From: Palsa-147 sp049279675
Lineage (GTDB): Bacteria > Acidobacteriota > Terriglobia > Acidiferrales > UBA7541
Reading direction: 5' to 3'
DNA length: 64,000 nucleotides
NCBI GenBank assembly: GCA_049279675.1
Contig: JBAPOP010000162.1
Coordinates: 62,001 to 126,000 of the forward strand
Positions 51,607-60,297 of the stretch are shown one piece after another; position 1 is the stretch's first letter, and each line of letters opens with the position of its first letter. The position numbers were made by a program, and so were the translations under genes. Below the pieces are notes generated by a model, which was not told where the DNA came from, did not search any database, and worked only from the letters and a program-made list of their open reading frames with translations.

Positions 51607-52325
51607 AACAATTCGGGCGACGATCTGAAACAGTGCCGGATGGTGCGCCGCTTTTTCGCCGGATGTTCACGCGGCTCGGGTGCCAGGGGCGGCCGCCGCA
51701 CTTCGTCGTGGAATTCCGGCCGTACGCCGGGCTCACGCATACGATTCGCATTCGTGAGGACGTCGCGATTGCCGGACTGTCCGATCTTCTGCGAGGCGCG
51801 CCGCTTCCGATATTTGAAGCAGTTGCGGCGATGTTGCTCGCGCGGCTTTATCGCCGGAGATTGCCTGGCGAGTTTCTCGACAAATATCGAAGCTTCTCGT
51901 CGGCGCGAAAGACCCATCGCCGGTTGCTGGCTCTACGCCGCCAACGTGGACGAAAGGCCGCTGAGCAGCCGCGCGGCGTGGTGCACGATCTCGCTCCGTT
52001 ATTTGAAGAGCTGAATGGCCGGTATTTCGATGGCAATCTTGCGCGCCCTCGATTGGCCTGGAGCATCCGCCCGTGGCGCAGCATGCTTGGCTGTTTTGAT
52101 CCCGCGCTCAATCAGATCGTCATCAGCCGAGATCTGGATCGGAGCATCGTTCCACGGCACGTTGTCGAATATGTGCTCTATCACGAGATGCTCCATCTGA
52201 AGCATCCGCTGAAATTTTCACGATGCCGCTTGCAATCGCATTCTCCGGAATTTCGCGCGGAGGAGAAGCGGTTTTCGCACTACGAGCAAGCGCGCCGGTT
52301 CGTGTCTCGATTGCCGGTAAGGTAG
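51603..52325 (+). CDS. SprT-like zinc metalloprotease-fold protein
   Basis: 240 residues, starting with TTG that overlaps the previous stop (TTGA). The C-terminal half carries the SprT-like zinc site HEMLH (194-198) within VEYVLYHEMLHLKHP and a later His213 as probable third ligand, preceded by FEELNGRYFDGNLARPRLAWS, the family's substrate-groove region. The N-terminal half is basic and unrecognised. Members of this fold cleave DNA-bound proteins (Spartan) or have unknown roles; a link to UvrA repair is therefore possible but not shown. It is the last gene of this run. Confidence 0.82.
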   Translation: MKQFGRRSETVPDGAPLFRRMFTRLGCQGRPPHFVVEFRPYAGLTHTIRIREDVAIAGLSDLLRGAPLPIFEAVAAMLLARLYRRRLPGEFLDKYRSFSSARKTHRRLLALRRQRGRKAAEQPRGVVHDLAPLFEELNGRYFDGNLARPRLAWSIRPWRSMLGCFDPALNQIVISRDLDRSIVPRHVVEYVLYHEMLHLKHPLKFSRCRLQSHSPEFRAEEKRFSHYEQARRFVSRLPVR

Positions 52326-52367
52326 CCGCGCATTGAAGGTGCAGAGTGGAGTTTGCGCGGAACGCGC

Positions 52368-52904
52368 TTACGGCCGTGCCAATTGCCGTGCATCGGCCGC
52401 TTCGACACGTTTCGATAATTTCTCGATTCGTTCTTTGATCTTCTTTGCGTCCGGGGCCTGCGGCAGAATCTTCAGATATTCCGAATAGTAGTGAATGGCT
52501 TGAGCATCGTCGTGGCGCTTTTCGTATATCTCCGCAATCAGCAGCCGCGGACGCGCAAAATCGTACTTGTAGCGAATCGCGTCCTGAAACCGGTCGAGCG
52601 CCGCTGCGGAATCGCCCTTTCGCAAGTAGTATTCCCCGACTTCCATCGCCTTCATGGCATGGTAAGGGTCGTAAACTTGCGGCTGGTTCGGATCTGATTT
52701 GTCGGTCGGAGGCTGGCTCGATTGAGGCGCAGCAGCATGGGGAGCAGTAGGTTGCGGTGAATTAGGTTGAGAGGAGGCAGGCTGGGGCGGTTTTGGCGGT
52801 TGGTCTTGCGCGAGAGCGAGAATCGGAATAACGAGATAGAAGGCGAGCGCGACCGCCACTCGACCGCACCAATCGATAAAATTGAGTCGCCGCTTCATCG
52901 CCAT
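52368..52904 (-). CDS. Exported TPR protein
   Basis: 178 residues from ATG 52904 (MAMKRRLNFIDWC); a start at 52958 or 52991 is possible. The N-terminus is a signal anchor (RVAVALAFYLVIPILALAQ). A Pro/Gln/Ser-rich linker of about 50 residues leads to two TPR units: AMKAMEVGEYYLRKGDSAAALDRFQDAI and ARPRLLIAEIYEKRHDDAQAIHYYSEYL (read in parts). It resembles the TPR part of BamD/YfgC-type envelope proteins but is too short to name. Convergent with the SprT-like gene, divergent from uvrC. Confidence 0.78.
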   Translation of the reverse strand: MAMKRRLNFIDWCGRVAVALAFYLVIPILALAQDQPPKPPQPASSQPNSPQPTAPHAAAPQSSQPPTDKSDPNQPQVYDPYHAMKAMEVGEYYLRKGDSAAALDRFQDAIRYKYDFARPRLLIAEIYEKRHDDAQAIHYYSEYLKILPQAPDAKKIKERIEKLSKRVEAADARQLARP

Positions 52905-53023
52905 CAACCAATGCCAGCCATCCCTGTCTAGAGAGGTTTCGATGGCGTCTGTTATCATTGAAGTTGCACCGCGAATCGCCACGGGCGACACGCGAAAACC
53001 GCAGTAACCATTCTAGCGCGCTG

Positions 53024-54883
53024 ATGGACCCCCGCGAAAAAGCCGATACCCTTCCACTTCAGCCCGGCGTGTATCTATTTCAGGATGCGGCCGGGACGAT
53101 TCTGTACGTCGGCAAGGCGAGATCGCTGCGCAGCCGCGTGAAATCGTATTTCCTAGAATCGCGATGGCGCGACGCCAAGACCGGCTCGCTCGTTCGCGAA
53201 ATCGCAGATCTCGACTACATCGTCGTCGATAACGAGAAGGAAGCGTTGGCGCTCGAGAACAATCTCATCAAGCAGCACAAGCCTAAGTTCAACGTCCTCC
53301 TGCGCGATGACAAAACTTATCCCTACATTCGCTTCACCGCGTTCGAGAAATACCCGCGAGTCTACGTGACGCGGCGTTTGACGCCAGACGGCTCGCAATA
53401 TTTCGGCCCTTACTTCCCTGCCGGCTTGGCCTACCGGCTTGTGCATCTCATCCACAAACATTTTCTGGTGCCATCATGCACCGTCGATTTGACACGTCCC
53501 CATCCGCGGCCGTGCCTGCAATTTTACATTCATCGCTGCCTCGGCCCTTGCGTTCCTGGGCTGACCACCGATGAACGCTACTGCGAGGCTGCAAGGCACG
53601 TGCGATTGTTTCTCGATGGGCGGCACAAGGATCTCGTCGACGACCTTGAACTGCGCATGAAGGAAGCGTCCGATAAAGAGCGGTACGAGGAGGCTGCCGG
53701 ATACCGCGATCTTCTTCGCACCATGCACGAAATGGAAGAGCGGCAGAAAATTGCGGCTGCGGCCGGCGACGATACCGACGTGATTGCCTGGTACGCGGAG
53801 CCGCCCCAGGTGGCCGTAAACCTGTTTCACCTGCGAGGCGGGCGCGTGGTGGACCGGCGCGATTTCTACTGGGAGGATCAGGAGAATTTCGATCCCGCGG
53901 AATTCCTACCATCGCTGCTGAAACAAATTTATCTGGGTTCGCGTTATTTACCGCGCTTCATCCACGTGCCAATTGAATTTGAGGATCTCGATCTTCTCGA
54001 GGAAGTGCTCACGGAAACGGCCGCACATCGCGTGGAAATCCTGACGCCGCAACGCGGGCCGAAGCACGCATTTCTAGAACTGGTAGAGAAGAACGCGCAG
54101 CATTCCTTCATGCAACGGTTCCGCGTGTTGCGGCCAACTTCGAAAGCGATCGCCGAAGCCCTTGAATCGGCGCTCAGCCTGCCGGAACCACCCAAACGGA
54201 TCGAGAGCTTCGATATCTCGCACACTCAAGGAACTGACACAGTCGCTTCAATGGTCGTGTGGGAGAACGGCAAGATCAAGAAGTCGGACTACCGGAAATT
54301 TATAATCCGGGGTGATGAGTCGTCGGGCACCGACAAGGCCGGATTACTTCGCGATGATTTCGCCAGCATGCGCGAGGCCGTCGAGCGCCGGTACCGGCGG
54401 CTGCGCGACGAGACCAAGCCAATGCCAAGCTTGATTTTGATCGACGGCGGCCTCGGCCAATTGCATGCCGCCGCTGCGGCGCTCGAAAAACTCGAAATCA
54501 TAAACCAGCCCGTGGCGAGCATCGCGAAGAAGGAAGAAATTCTTTACGTTCTGGGTCGGGAGCACGAACCCGTCGTCCTCGAGCGCCACTCGCCGATCCT
54601 GCACTTGATCCAGCAGATTCGCGATGAAACGCATCGCTTCGCGGTCACCTTCCATCGAAAGCGCCGCACGCGCACTCGCGTTCGGACGGCGCTAGCCGAC
54701 ATTCCGGGAATCGGGGAACGAACGGCGCAGAAACTATTGCGTGAATTTGGAAGCGTGGCACAGTTGCGGAAGCTTGGGTTTGACGAGATCTCGCGCGTGG
54801 TGAACAAGACCCAGGCTCGCAGCGTAGTGGAATATCTGCAAAAGCAAGAGGATGGTGCCGCGGGCGCGGAGACCCAGCGATAG
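53024..54883 (+). CDS. uvrC: Excinuclease ABC subunit C
   Basis: 619 residues from ATG 53024 (MDPREKADTLPLQPGVYLF). The GIY-YIG nuclease domain (about 12-92) has PGVYLFQDAAGTILYVGKA; the UVR domain lies near 205-240 (LRMKEASDKERYEEAAGYRDLL); the RNase H-like 5' nuclease (about 395-530) has ESFDISHTQGTDTVASMVVWENG in parts and LILIDGGLGQLHAA; a helix-hairpin-helix (DIPGIGERTAQKLLREFGS) ends the protein. It makes both cuts in nucleotide excision repair. No partner gene is directly linked. Confidence 0.97.
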   Translation: MDPREKADTLPLQPGVYLFQDAAGTILYVGKARSLRSRVKSYFLESRWRDAKTGSLVREIADLDYIVVDNEKEALALENNLIKQHKPKFNVLLRDDKTYPYIRFTAFEKYPRVYVTRRLTPDGSQYFGPYFPAGLAYRLVHLIHKHFLVPSCTVDLTRPHPRPCLQFYIHRCLGPCVPGLTTDERYCEAARHVRLFLDGRHKDLVDDLELRMKEASDKERYEEAAGYRDLLRTMHEMEERQKIAAAAGDDTDVIAWYAEPPQVAVNLFHLRGGRVVDRRDFYWEDQENFDPAEFLPSLLKQIYLGSRYLPRFIHVPIEFEDLDLLEEVLTETAAHRVEILTPQRGPKHAFLELVEKNAQHSFMQRFRVLRPTSKAIAEALESALSLPEPPKRIESFDISHTQGTDTVASMVVWENGKIKKSDYRKFIIRGDESSGTDKAGLLRDDFASMREAVERRYRRLRDETKPMPSLILIDGGLGQLHAAAAALEKLEIINQPVASIAKKEEILYVLGREHEPVVLERHSPILHLIQQIRDETHRFAVTFHRKRRTRTRVRTALADIPGIGERTAQKLLREFGSVAQLRKLGFDEISRVVNKTQARSVVEYLQKQEDGAAGAETQR

Positions 54884-54945
54884 CCGCAACGTGCCGGTTC
54901 TTGCCTGACTAGTTTCCCTATGTTAATGTCAACGTGGAGGTAAGC

Positions 54946-55248
54946 ATGAGCGACAACGTTGGATCTAAAGTGAGTTTTTTCCTTGTCGGGCTCGGTGTTG
55001 GTACGCTTCTGGGCATCCTATTTGCACCGAAGTCGGGCGAAGAGACTCGTGAATACCTTGCTTCCCGGGCTGATGAAGGCCGTGAATACGCTCAGCGAAA
55101 GGCTCGCGAACTTCGTGAGCGCGCCGAGGATCTGATCGAGCGAAGCAAGGAAATCATGGCTCGCCAGAAAGACGCGGTTCGGGATACGGTTACCGGCGCC
55201 GTCGAAGCAGGCAAAGAAGCTTACCGTGAAAAGGCGAAAGCTCAGTAG
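54946..55248 (+). CDS. YtxH-like envelope stress protein
   Basis: 100 residues from ATG 54946, with GTGGAGGT just before it. A single N-terminal membrane helix (FFLVGLGVGTLLGILFAP) followed by KSGEETREYLA and a long charged amphipathic helix (RAEDLIERSKEIMARQKDAV) is the YtxH pattern. Such proteins are anchored in the inner membrane and often tied to general stress. It lies 23 bp before a DUF948-like gene, a frequent pair. Confidence 0.85.
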   Translation: MSDNVGSKVSFFLVGLGVGTLLGILFAPKSGEETREYLASRADEGREYAQRKARELRERAEDLIERSKEIMARQKDAVRDTVTGAVEAGKEAYREKAKAQ

Positions 55249-55271
55249 CTTGTTACCGAGGCGATAAATCA

Positions 55272-55778
55272 ATGCAAGGTTGGGTTGCAGCTTTTGTGAT
55301 CATTGCGGCGCTCGCCATCGTCATCCAGGCGGTTATTCTGCTTGGCTTGTACGTTCAGTTCAAGAAAACAAGCGAACAGATGACAGGCATCGTGCGCGAT
55401 CTCGATTCCAGGGTGAGCCCCATCCTTCTGCGCATGAATCGTATTTTGGATGATTCAGAAGACCGCATTTCGAGCATCGTAGGTGATGCAGCGGAAGTCA
55501 CGCGCATTGCTCGCAGCCAAGCACAGAAAGTGGATCGCGTCTTTACCGACGCTGTCGACAGGCTGCGGGTTCAAGTCGTCCGCGCCGATCAGATTTTGAC
55601 CGGGGCGCTCGAAGTACTCGAGGATACTGGATCGCGTGTGCGACGGACGATGCAGGGTCCCGTGATGCAAGTTTCGGCAGTGCTCAAGGGCATCAAAGTG
55701 GGCCTGGACTTCATTCGCGGGCAGCAGAGGCCGCGTTCTTCAGAATCCAGCGCGGCGGACGACGAGCTTTTTATCTAA
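55272..55778 (+). CDS. DUF948-like membrane-anchored helical protein
   Basis: 168 residues. An N-terminal helix (about 5-27, AAFVIIAALAIVIQAVILLGLYV) is followed by a heptad-rich helical stretch (EQMTGIVRDLDSRVSPILLRMNRIL) and RSQAQKVDRVFTDAVDRLRVQVVRADQI, the plan of DUF948. Function is unknown; it probably works with the YtxH-like protein before it. No terminator is obvious in the 173 bp that follow. Confidence 0.75.
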   Translation: MQGWVAAFVIIAALAIVIQAVILLGLYVQFKKTSEQMTGIVRDLDSRVSPILLRMNRILDDSEDRISSIVGDAAEVTRIARSQAQKVDRVFTDAVDRLRVQVVRADQILTGALEVLEDTGSRVRRTMQGPVMQVSAVLKGIKVGLDFIRGQQRPRSSESSAADDELFI

Positions 55779-55951
55779 GCTGGAACTGGGTTCGTGTTCG
55801 CCAGCGCGCCTCGCCGTTTCGATTTCTGTGAAGCAAATTCCCGAAAGATTGCATTTGCGAGCCTTGTGGTGTGCCGGAACGCAGAAGCACTCACGGCGAC
55901 TTCGTAATTTTATTTATTTCAAGTGAGTTTTCCTGCGCGCCGATTTCTAGT

Positions 55952-57133
55952 TCAGCGAATCCAGCCGCCACCGAGGACCTGTTCTCCGGAATAGAACACC
56001 GCGGCCTGCCCCGCCGTGATGGCGCGCTGAGGGACATCGAATACTACCGTCGCCGAATGATTCGCCATCGGAGTTAGCGTGGCGTCCGCAGGATCATGAC
56101 GGTGCCGGATTTTCACGCTCGCGCGCACCGGCCCGCTCGGCGCATCGAACGGAATCCAATTCACATCGCGGACTTCGCACTGTGTTCCGTGCAATTCATC
56201 GTCTTCACCAACGACGACTCGGTTGCGTTCGCGATCGAGCGCGACGACGTACAGCGGGCGTCCTACGGCGATGCCGAGGCCCTTCCGCTGTCCGATCGTA
56301 AAATGATGCAATCCAGTGTGACGGCCAAGAATTTCGCCATCGGTCGAGACGATTTCCCCTGTCCCGCTTTCGAGTGGCCGTCCCTGCTCGTTGAGATAGC
56401 TGCTGATGAAGCGGACGTAGTTGCCAGTAGGGACAAAGCAGATTTCCTGGCTCTCGGGCTTCTCAGCAACGGGCAATCGGGATGCGCGCGCGATTTCGCG
56501 CACTTCGGCCTTGGTCAGATCGCCCAACGGGAAATCAGTGCGCGCGAGCTGATCCTGCTGCAAGCCAAACAGAAAATAGGATTGATCTTTCGAGTCGTCG
56601 CGCGCCTTCCAAAGCTCCCAACGGTTCGTCTCCGCATTGTGAACAATTCGCGCGTAATGCCCGGTAGCCAGCCGGTCAGCCCCGATTTGACGCGCAGTCC
56701 GCAACAGCTCGTCGAATTTCACGTGGCTGTTGCAGCTCGAACATGGAATCGGCGTTCGGCCTTCGAGATATTCATTAACGAACGGGCGGATTACACTCTC
56801 CTCAAATTGCTTTTCGAAGTTCACGACATAAAACGGAAATTCGAGGTGCTGCGCCACCCGACGTGCATCGTAGACATCGTCTAGCGAGCAGCAGCGATGC
56901 GGCGCTGGCCCATCAGCGCCGGCTTGAAGCTCGGGGAGACGCCGCTGGTTCCAAAGTTGCATCGTGAGGCCGATCACAGCGTGCCCGCGCTGCCGAAGGA
57001 TCGCTGCAGCCGTCGAGCTGTCCACTCCGCCACTCATCGCGATCGCAATTGTCGTCGACGCAGGCGCTTCCAGCGTCTTGCTAGCAGAAGCGCCAGCGTC
57101 GAAAGGCGCCATAGTTGGTGCGTCGTGATTCAT
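55952..57133 (-). CDS. mnmA: tRNA-specific 2-thiouridylase
   Basis: 393 residues. The PP-loop is AMSGGVDSSTAAA. The two catalytic cysteines lie in CSSCNSHVKFDEL and SQEICFVPTGNYVRFI; ATGHYARI and the C-terminal beta barrel (FYSGEQVLGGGWI) complete the family. The N-terminus is about 25 residues longer than usual. It thiolates U34 of Lys, Glu and Gln tRNAs with sulfur from a cysteine desulfurase, which is encoded just upstream with a 4-bp overlap. A CC pair in HRCCSLDDV is also present. Confidence 0.97.
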   Translation of the reverse strand: MNHDAPTMAPFDAGASASKTLEAPASTTIAIAMSGGVDSSTAAAILRQRGHAVIGLTMQLWNQRRLPELQAGADGPAPHRCCSLDDVYDARRVAQHLEFPFYVVNFEKQFEESVIRPFVNEYLEGRTPIPCSSCNSHVKFDELLRTARQIGADRLATGHYARIVHNAETNRWELWKARDDSKDQSYFLFGLQQDQLARTDFPLGDLTKAEVREIARASRLPVAEKPESQEICFVPTGNYVRFISSYLNEQGRPLESGTGEIVSTDGEILGRHTGLHHFTIGQRKGLGIAVGRPLYVVALDRERNRVVVGEDDELHGTQCEVRDVNWIPFDAPSGPVRASVKIRHRHDPADATLTPMANHSATVVFDVPQRAITAGQAAVFYSGEQVLGGGWIR

Positions 57134-58299
57134 CGAACCGGCGCGCCCTTTCCGTAAGCTGGAGAAAGCTCGCGAAGATGATCGAGAGCGACGGGGATCA
57201 CACCGAGAGCGTAATCAATTTCCTCCGCCGTGGTGTCGCGGCCGAGGCTGAAGCGAACGCTCGAGCGCCCTTCTTCCGGCGACAAGCCGATCGCTTTCAA
57301 TACATGTGAGGGCTCGACCGCGCCGGATGAGCACGCCGCTCCGGTCGAACATGCCACACCGCGAAGATCGAGCGCGATGACGAGTGATTCTCCTTCGGCA
57401 AATGAAAATGTCATGTTCGAAGTATTCGCAACGCGCATATCGCGGCGGCCGTTGACGTGGCATTGCGGAATTGCATTCAGCAAAGAATCCTCGAGACGAT
57501 CACGCAAAATCGCAATGCGAGACGCGTCATCGATCGCAGATCGCGCTGCGCTTGCGGCCGCGCGTCCCATCCCCACAATGCCCGCAACATTCTCGGTTCC
57601 CGGACGGCGGTCGCGTTCGTGATGGCCACCGAAAAGCATCGGCTCGAGCCGCGTGCCGCTCCTTACGAAAAGCGCGCCAGTTCCTTTGGGGCCGTAAATT
57701 TTATGTGCCGATAGCGAGAGCAAATCCGCTCCTAAGCGATTAACACTAATCGGCAGCTTGCCTGCCGTCTGCACGGCGTCCGTGTGAAAATAAATGTCGG
57801 CCTCAAGAGCGATTTCGCCAATATCTTCGATCGGCTGGATCGTGCCCAACTCATTGTTCGCGTGCATCACCGTAATCAGCATCGTCTCCGGGCGCAACGC
57901 GCGGCGAACATCTTCGGGATCAACAATTCCTTTTGAACCGACGGGCAAAAACGTGACATCAATGCCATTCGACTGCAGCTTCTCGCACGCGTGAAGAACT
58001 GCGTGATGCTCGATCGCGGATGTGATTACGTGGCGCTTCCCCGCCGCGCCCCTGACGACTCCAAATATCGCGAGATTGTCAGCCTCAGTCCCCCCGCTCG
58101 TAAACACGATTTCCGCCGGCTTCGCGCCAATCAGCGACGCTACTGATTCGCGCGCATCCTCGATTGCCAACCTCGCCTCTTGCCCCGGCGAATGGATCGA
58201 ACTCGCATTACCGTATGCGTGCGTGAAATATGGCAGCATGGCGTCGAGAACTTCCGGAGCCACGGGCGTCGTCGCGTTGTAGTCGAGATAAACTCGCAT
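57130..58299 (-). CDS. Cysteine desulfurase, NifS/IscS family
   Basis: 389 residues. PLP enzyme with the cofactor lysine in LLSLSAHKIYGPKGTGALFV and the active-site cysteine in GAACSSGAVEPSHVL, flanked by VACSTGA; YLDYNATTPVAPEVLDAM begins the protein and FTSGGTEADNLAIFG is the PLP-phosphate loop. It takes sulfur from cysteine and, given the 4-bp overlap with mnmA, supplies it for tRNA 2-thiolation. No IscU, IscR or other cluster assembly gene is nearby, so an exclusive role in thiolation is likely. Confidence 0.95.
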   Translation of the reverse strand: MRVYLDYNATTPVAPEVLDAMLPYFTHAYGNASSIHSPGQEARLAIEDARESVASLIGAKPAEIVFTSGGTEADNLAIFGVVRGAAGKRHVITSAIEHHAVLHACEKLQSNGIDVTFLPVGSKGIVDPEDVRRALRPETMLITVMHANNELGTIQPIEDIGEIALEADIYFHTDAVQTAGKLPISVNRLGADLLSLSAHKIYGPKGTGALFVRSGTRLEPMLFGGHHERDRRPGTENVAGIVGMGRAAASAARSAIDDASRIAILRDRLEDSLLNAIPQCHVNGRRDMRVANTSNMTFSFAEGESLVIALDLRGVACSTGAACSSGAVEPSHVLKAIGLSPEEGRSSVRFSLGRDTTAEEIDYALGVIPVALDHLRELSPAYGKGAPVR

Positions 58300-58346
58300 A
58301 GTCTGGAAGCCGCTATTCGCTGAAGTTTCAGGCCGTCCGATGATCC

Positions 58347-58375
58347 AGAATAACTGCCGGGTTCTGAGGGGTCAA
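58347..58375 (-). promoter_or_regulatory. Promoter of the nifS-mnmA pair
   Basis: On the minus strand TTGACC (58375-58370) and TATTCT (58352-58347) have a 17-bp spacer, 48 bp before the start codon at 58299. Confidence 0.6.
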
Positions 58376-58474
58376 GCTGAGTGAATTAGGATCATTAGAT
58401 ATTGGCGCGAGTGGGAGGCAAATCGCAGACGAAATGCACCGATTGCAGTCATCGCACATGTGCCGCTGGTTTTC

Positions 58475-58504
58475 TTGACAAGGATGCGGAGCGTCCGCTA
58501 GCGT
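58475..58504 (+). promoter_or_regulatory. Possible promoter of the SAM hydrolase gene
   Basis: A consensus TTGACA (58475-58480) is followed after 18 bp by a weak TAGCGT (58499-58504), 57 bp before the start codon. The 58300-58560 gap contains this and the divergent nifS promoter and nothing else recognised. Confidence 0.4.
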
Positions 58505-58560
58505 GCTTACAGGGGAATTAACCCGATCACTTTTCGATCGAGACCATTCGGGAGAGCGAA

Positions 58561-59358
58561 TTGGCACGACCCATCATTACACTGACCACCGACTACGGCA
58601 CCGCCGATCATCTTGTCGGCTCGATGAAGGGTGTGATCCTCGGCATGAATCCGGAAGCCGAGATTGTGGACATCACGCATTCGGTGGCTCCATACGATGT
58701 ACTCGACGCCGCGCTCACCATAAATCAAGCATCGCGATATTTCCCAAATCGCACGATTCACATTGTCGTTGTGGACCCGGGAGTTGGCACCGCGCGCCGG
58801 CCTCTTCTTGTCAGCGCCGGCACACAGTTCTATATCGCGCCGGACAACGGCGTTCTCTCCCTCGTGTACGAACGCGAGAAGGAATCCGTCACGGTGCGCC
58901 ACATCACGGCGGAACATTACTTTCTACGCCCGATCAGCAACACGTTTCACGGCCGCGACATTTTCGCGCCGGTCGGCGGAGCGCTATCGAAAACATGGCA
59001 AACCGCGAGTTTTGGCGATGCGATTGAGGACTTCACGCGGCTGACTTTGCCGAAGCCGAAAGTGACCGGCAATGTGGTCAAGGGAATCGTGCTCCGTGTC
59101 GATGCCTTCGGAAACCTGGTGACCAATCTGACGCCCGAAGATGTGCCTTCGCTGAGTCTCGGAAACGGCAAAGTAAAGGTGATCGTCGGCAATAAGGAAG
59201 TCGCCAAGGTGGCCAAGACATTTGCCGACGGCGCGCCAGGTGAACCGATCGCGTTGATTGGTTCAAGCGGCTTTCTCGAATTTGCGGTGAATAAGGGCGA
59301 CGCCGCAAAGGCACTGAGCGCGAACCGCGGCGCTGAAGTCACCGTCGAACTGAAGTAA
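58561..59358 (+). CDS. S-adenosyl-L-methionine hydrolase/hydroxide adenosyltransferase (DUF62)
   Basis: 265 residues starting with TTG, with GGGAGAG six bases upstream. ITLTTDYGTADHLVGSMKGVI begins the N-terminal domain, then MNPEAEIVDITHSVAPYDV, VVDPGVGTARRPLLV and a C-terminal barrel with RVDAFGNLVTNL. The family converts SAM plus water to adenosine and methionine; fluorinase and chlorinase are rare relatives, and the long halide loop of fluorinase was not seen. It stands alone. Confidence 0.88.
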   Translation: MARPIITLTTDYGTADHLVGSMKGVILGMNPEAEIVDITHSVAPYDVLDAALTINQASRYFPNRTIHIVVVDPGVGTARRPLLVSAGTQFYIAPDNGVLSLVYEREKESVTVRHITAEHYFLRPISNTFHGRDIFAPVGGALSKTWQTASFGDAIEDFTRLTLPKPKVTGNVVKGIVLRVDAFGNLVTNLTPEDVPSLSLGNGKVKVIVGNKEVAKVAKTFADGAPGEPIALIGSSGFLEFAVNKGDAAKALSANRGAEVTVELK

Positions 59359-59384
59359 GCGCCTTCCTCAGGCGCTCGTGTTTC
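59358..59384 (+). terminator. Terminator after the SAM hydrolase gene
   Basis: AGCGCCT/AGGCGCT (59358-59364, 59370-59376) with a 5-base loop forms a 7-bp perfect stem that starts in the stop codon, followed by CGTGTTTCCC. The T-run is short, so the call is moderate. It lies in a convergent gap. Confidence 0.5.
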
Positions 59385-59426
59385 CCATTTCTCTTCCCCG
59401 CCGATTCAGCGATCTCCGTTTACGAA

Positions 59427-60287
59427 TTAGCGCGTCAACTCGGCCACGGCAAGCTGTGCACGCATGCGCGGGTCCATCCAATCTCGCAGTGCGTCCCCAA
59501 GTAGATTAAAGGCGAGGACTGCCGTCATCACCGCAAGCGCTGGAAAGATCACGAGGTGGGGCGCGTCGAAAAGATGGCTGCGGGCGTCGTTCAACATCGC
59601 ACCCCAGCTCGGCATCGGCGCCAGTACGCCGAGGCCGAGAAAACTCAACGTGGATTCGGCGAGGATCGCTCCCGCCATCGCAATCGTTGCTTGCACCAGA
59701 ACTGGCTGCAAAATGTTCGGTATCAAATGGCGAGCGATGATTCGCAGATGTGACGCGCCGAGCGAGCGTGCCGCTAGAACGTACTCCATTTCCTTCGCCT
59801 GCAAGATTTGCGCACGCGCCAGCCGCGCGTATCCGGCCCATCCCGTGATGGAGAGCGCCAGAATCACTTTCCCGATGCCTGGCCCGAGAAACGCTGCAAA
59901 CGCGATTGCCAGCAGGATTCCGGGAAACGAAAGAAATGCGTTGATCAGCACGATGTTTACGAAACGATCGAGCCAGCCGCCAAAATAGCCCGCAAGCGAA
60001 CCGATGGCTAGGCCGACGACGCCGCTAACCAAAACAACGCAGATGCTCACGAGCATCGAAACCCGCGCCCCAAATAGCACGCGCGAAAGAATGTCGCGGC
60101 CGAGTTGATCCGTGCCCATCCAATGCGAGGCGCTCGGCGCGCTCAACCGCGTCGCGAGTTCCTGCGCGGAGGGATCGTAAGGAGCGAGCCACGACGCTCC
60201 AACCGCGCAAATGATCAGGATGGCCGTCACCGCCAAGCCCCAGCGGCCAAGCACGCTCTGGCGCAGAAATCGTCGAAGCTCTTTCAT
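59427..60287 (-). CDS. Dipeptide/oligopeptide-type ABC transporter permease (DppC/OppC)
   Basis: 286 residues from ATG 60287 (MKELRRFLRQSVLGRW); the open frame reaches 60326 but would overlap the preceding gene by 29 bp. Five to six helices and the binding-protein-dependent transport motif EYVLAARSLGASHLRIIARHLIPNI (read in part) with MGTDQLGRDILSRVLFGARVSM, the DppC hallmark. It pairs with the upstream DppB-like permease. No ATPase or substrate-binding protein is next to it. Confidence 0.92.
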   Translation of the reverse strand: MKELRRFLRQSVLGRWGLAVTAILIICAVGASWLAPYDPSAQELATRLSAPSASHWMGTDQLGRDILSRVLFGARVSMLVSICVVLVSGVVGLAIGSLAGYFGGWLDRFVNIVLINAFLSFPGILLAIAFAAFLGPGIGKVILALSITGWAGYARLARAQILQAKEMEYVLAARSLGASHLRIIARHLIPNILQPVLVQATIAMAGAILAESTLSFLGLGVLAPMPSWGAMLNDARSHLFDAPHLVIFPALAVMTAVLAFNLLGDALRDWMDPRMRAQLAVAELTR

Positions 60288-60297
60288 TCGGAGAGGC

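Noticed and set aside
52321..52368. Terminator between the convergent SprT-like and TPR genes
   Set aside because: Only a short GCGCG...CGCGC symmetry without T-run is present.
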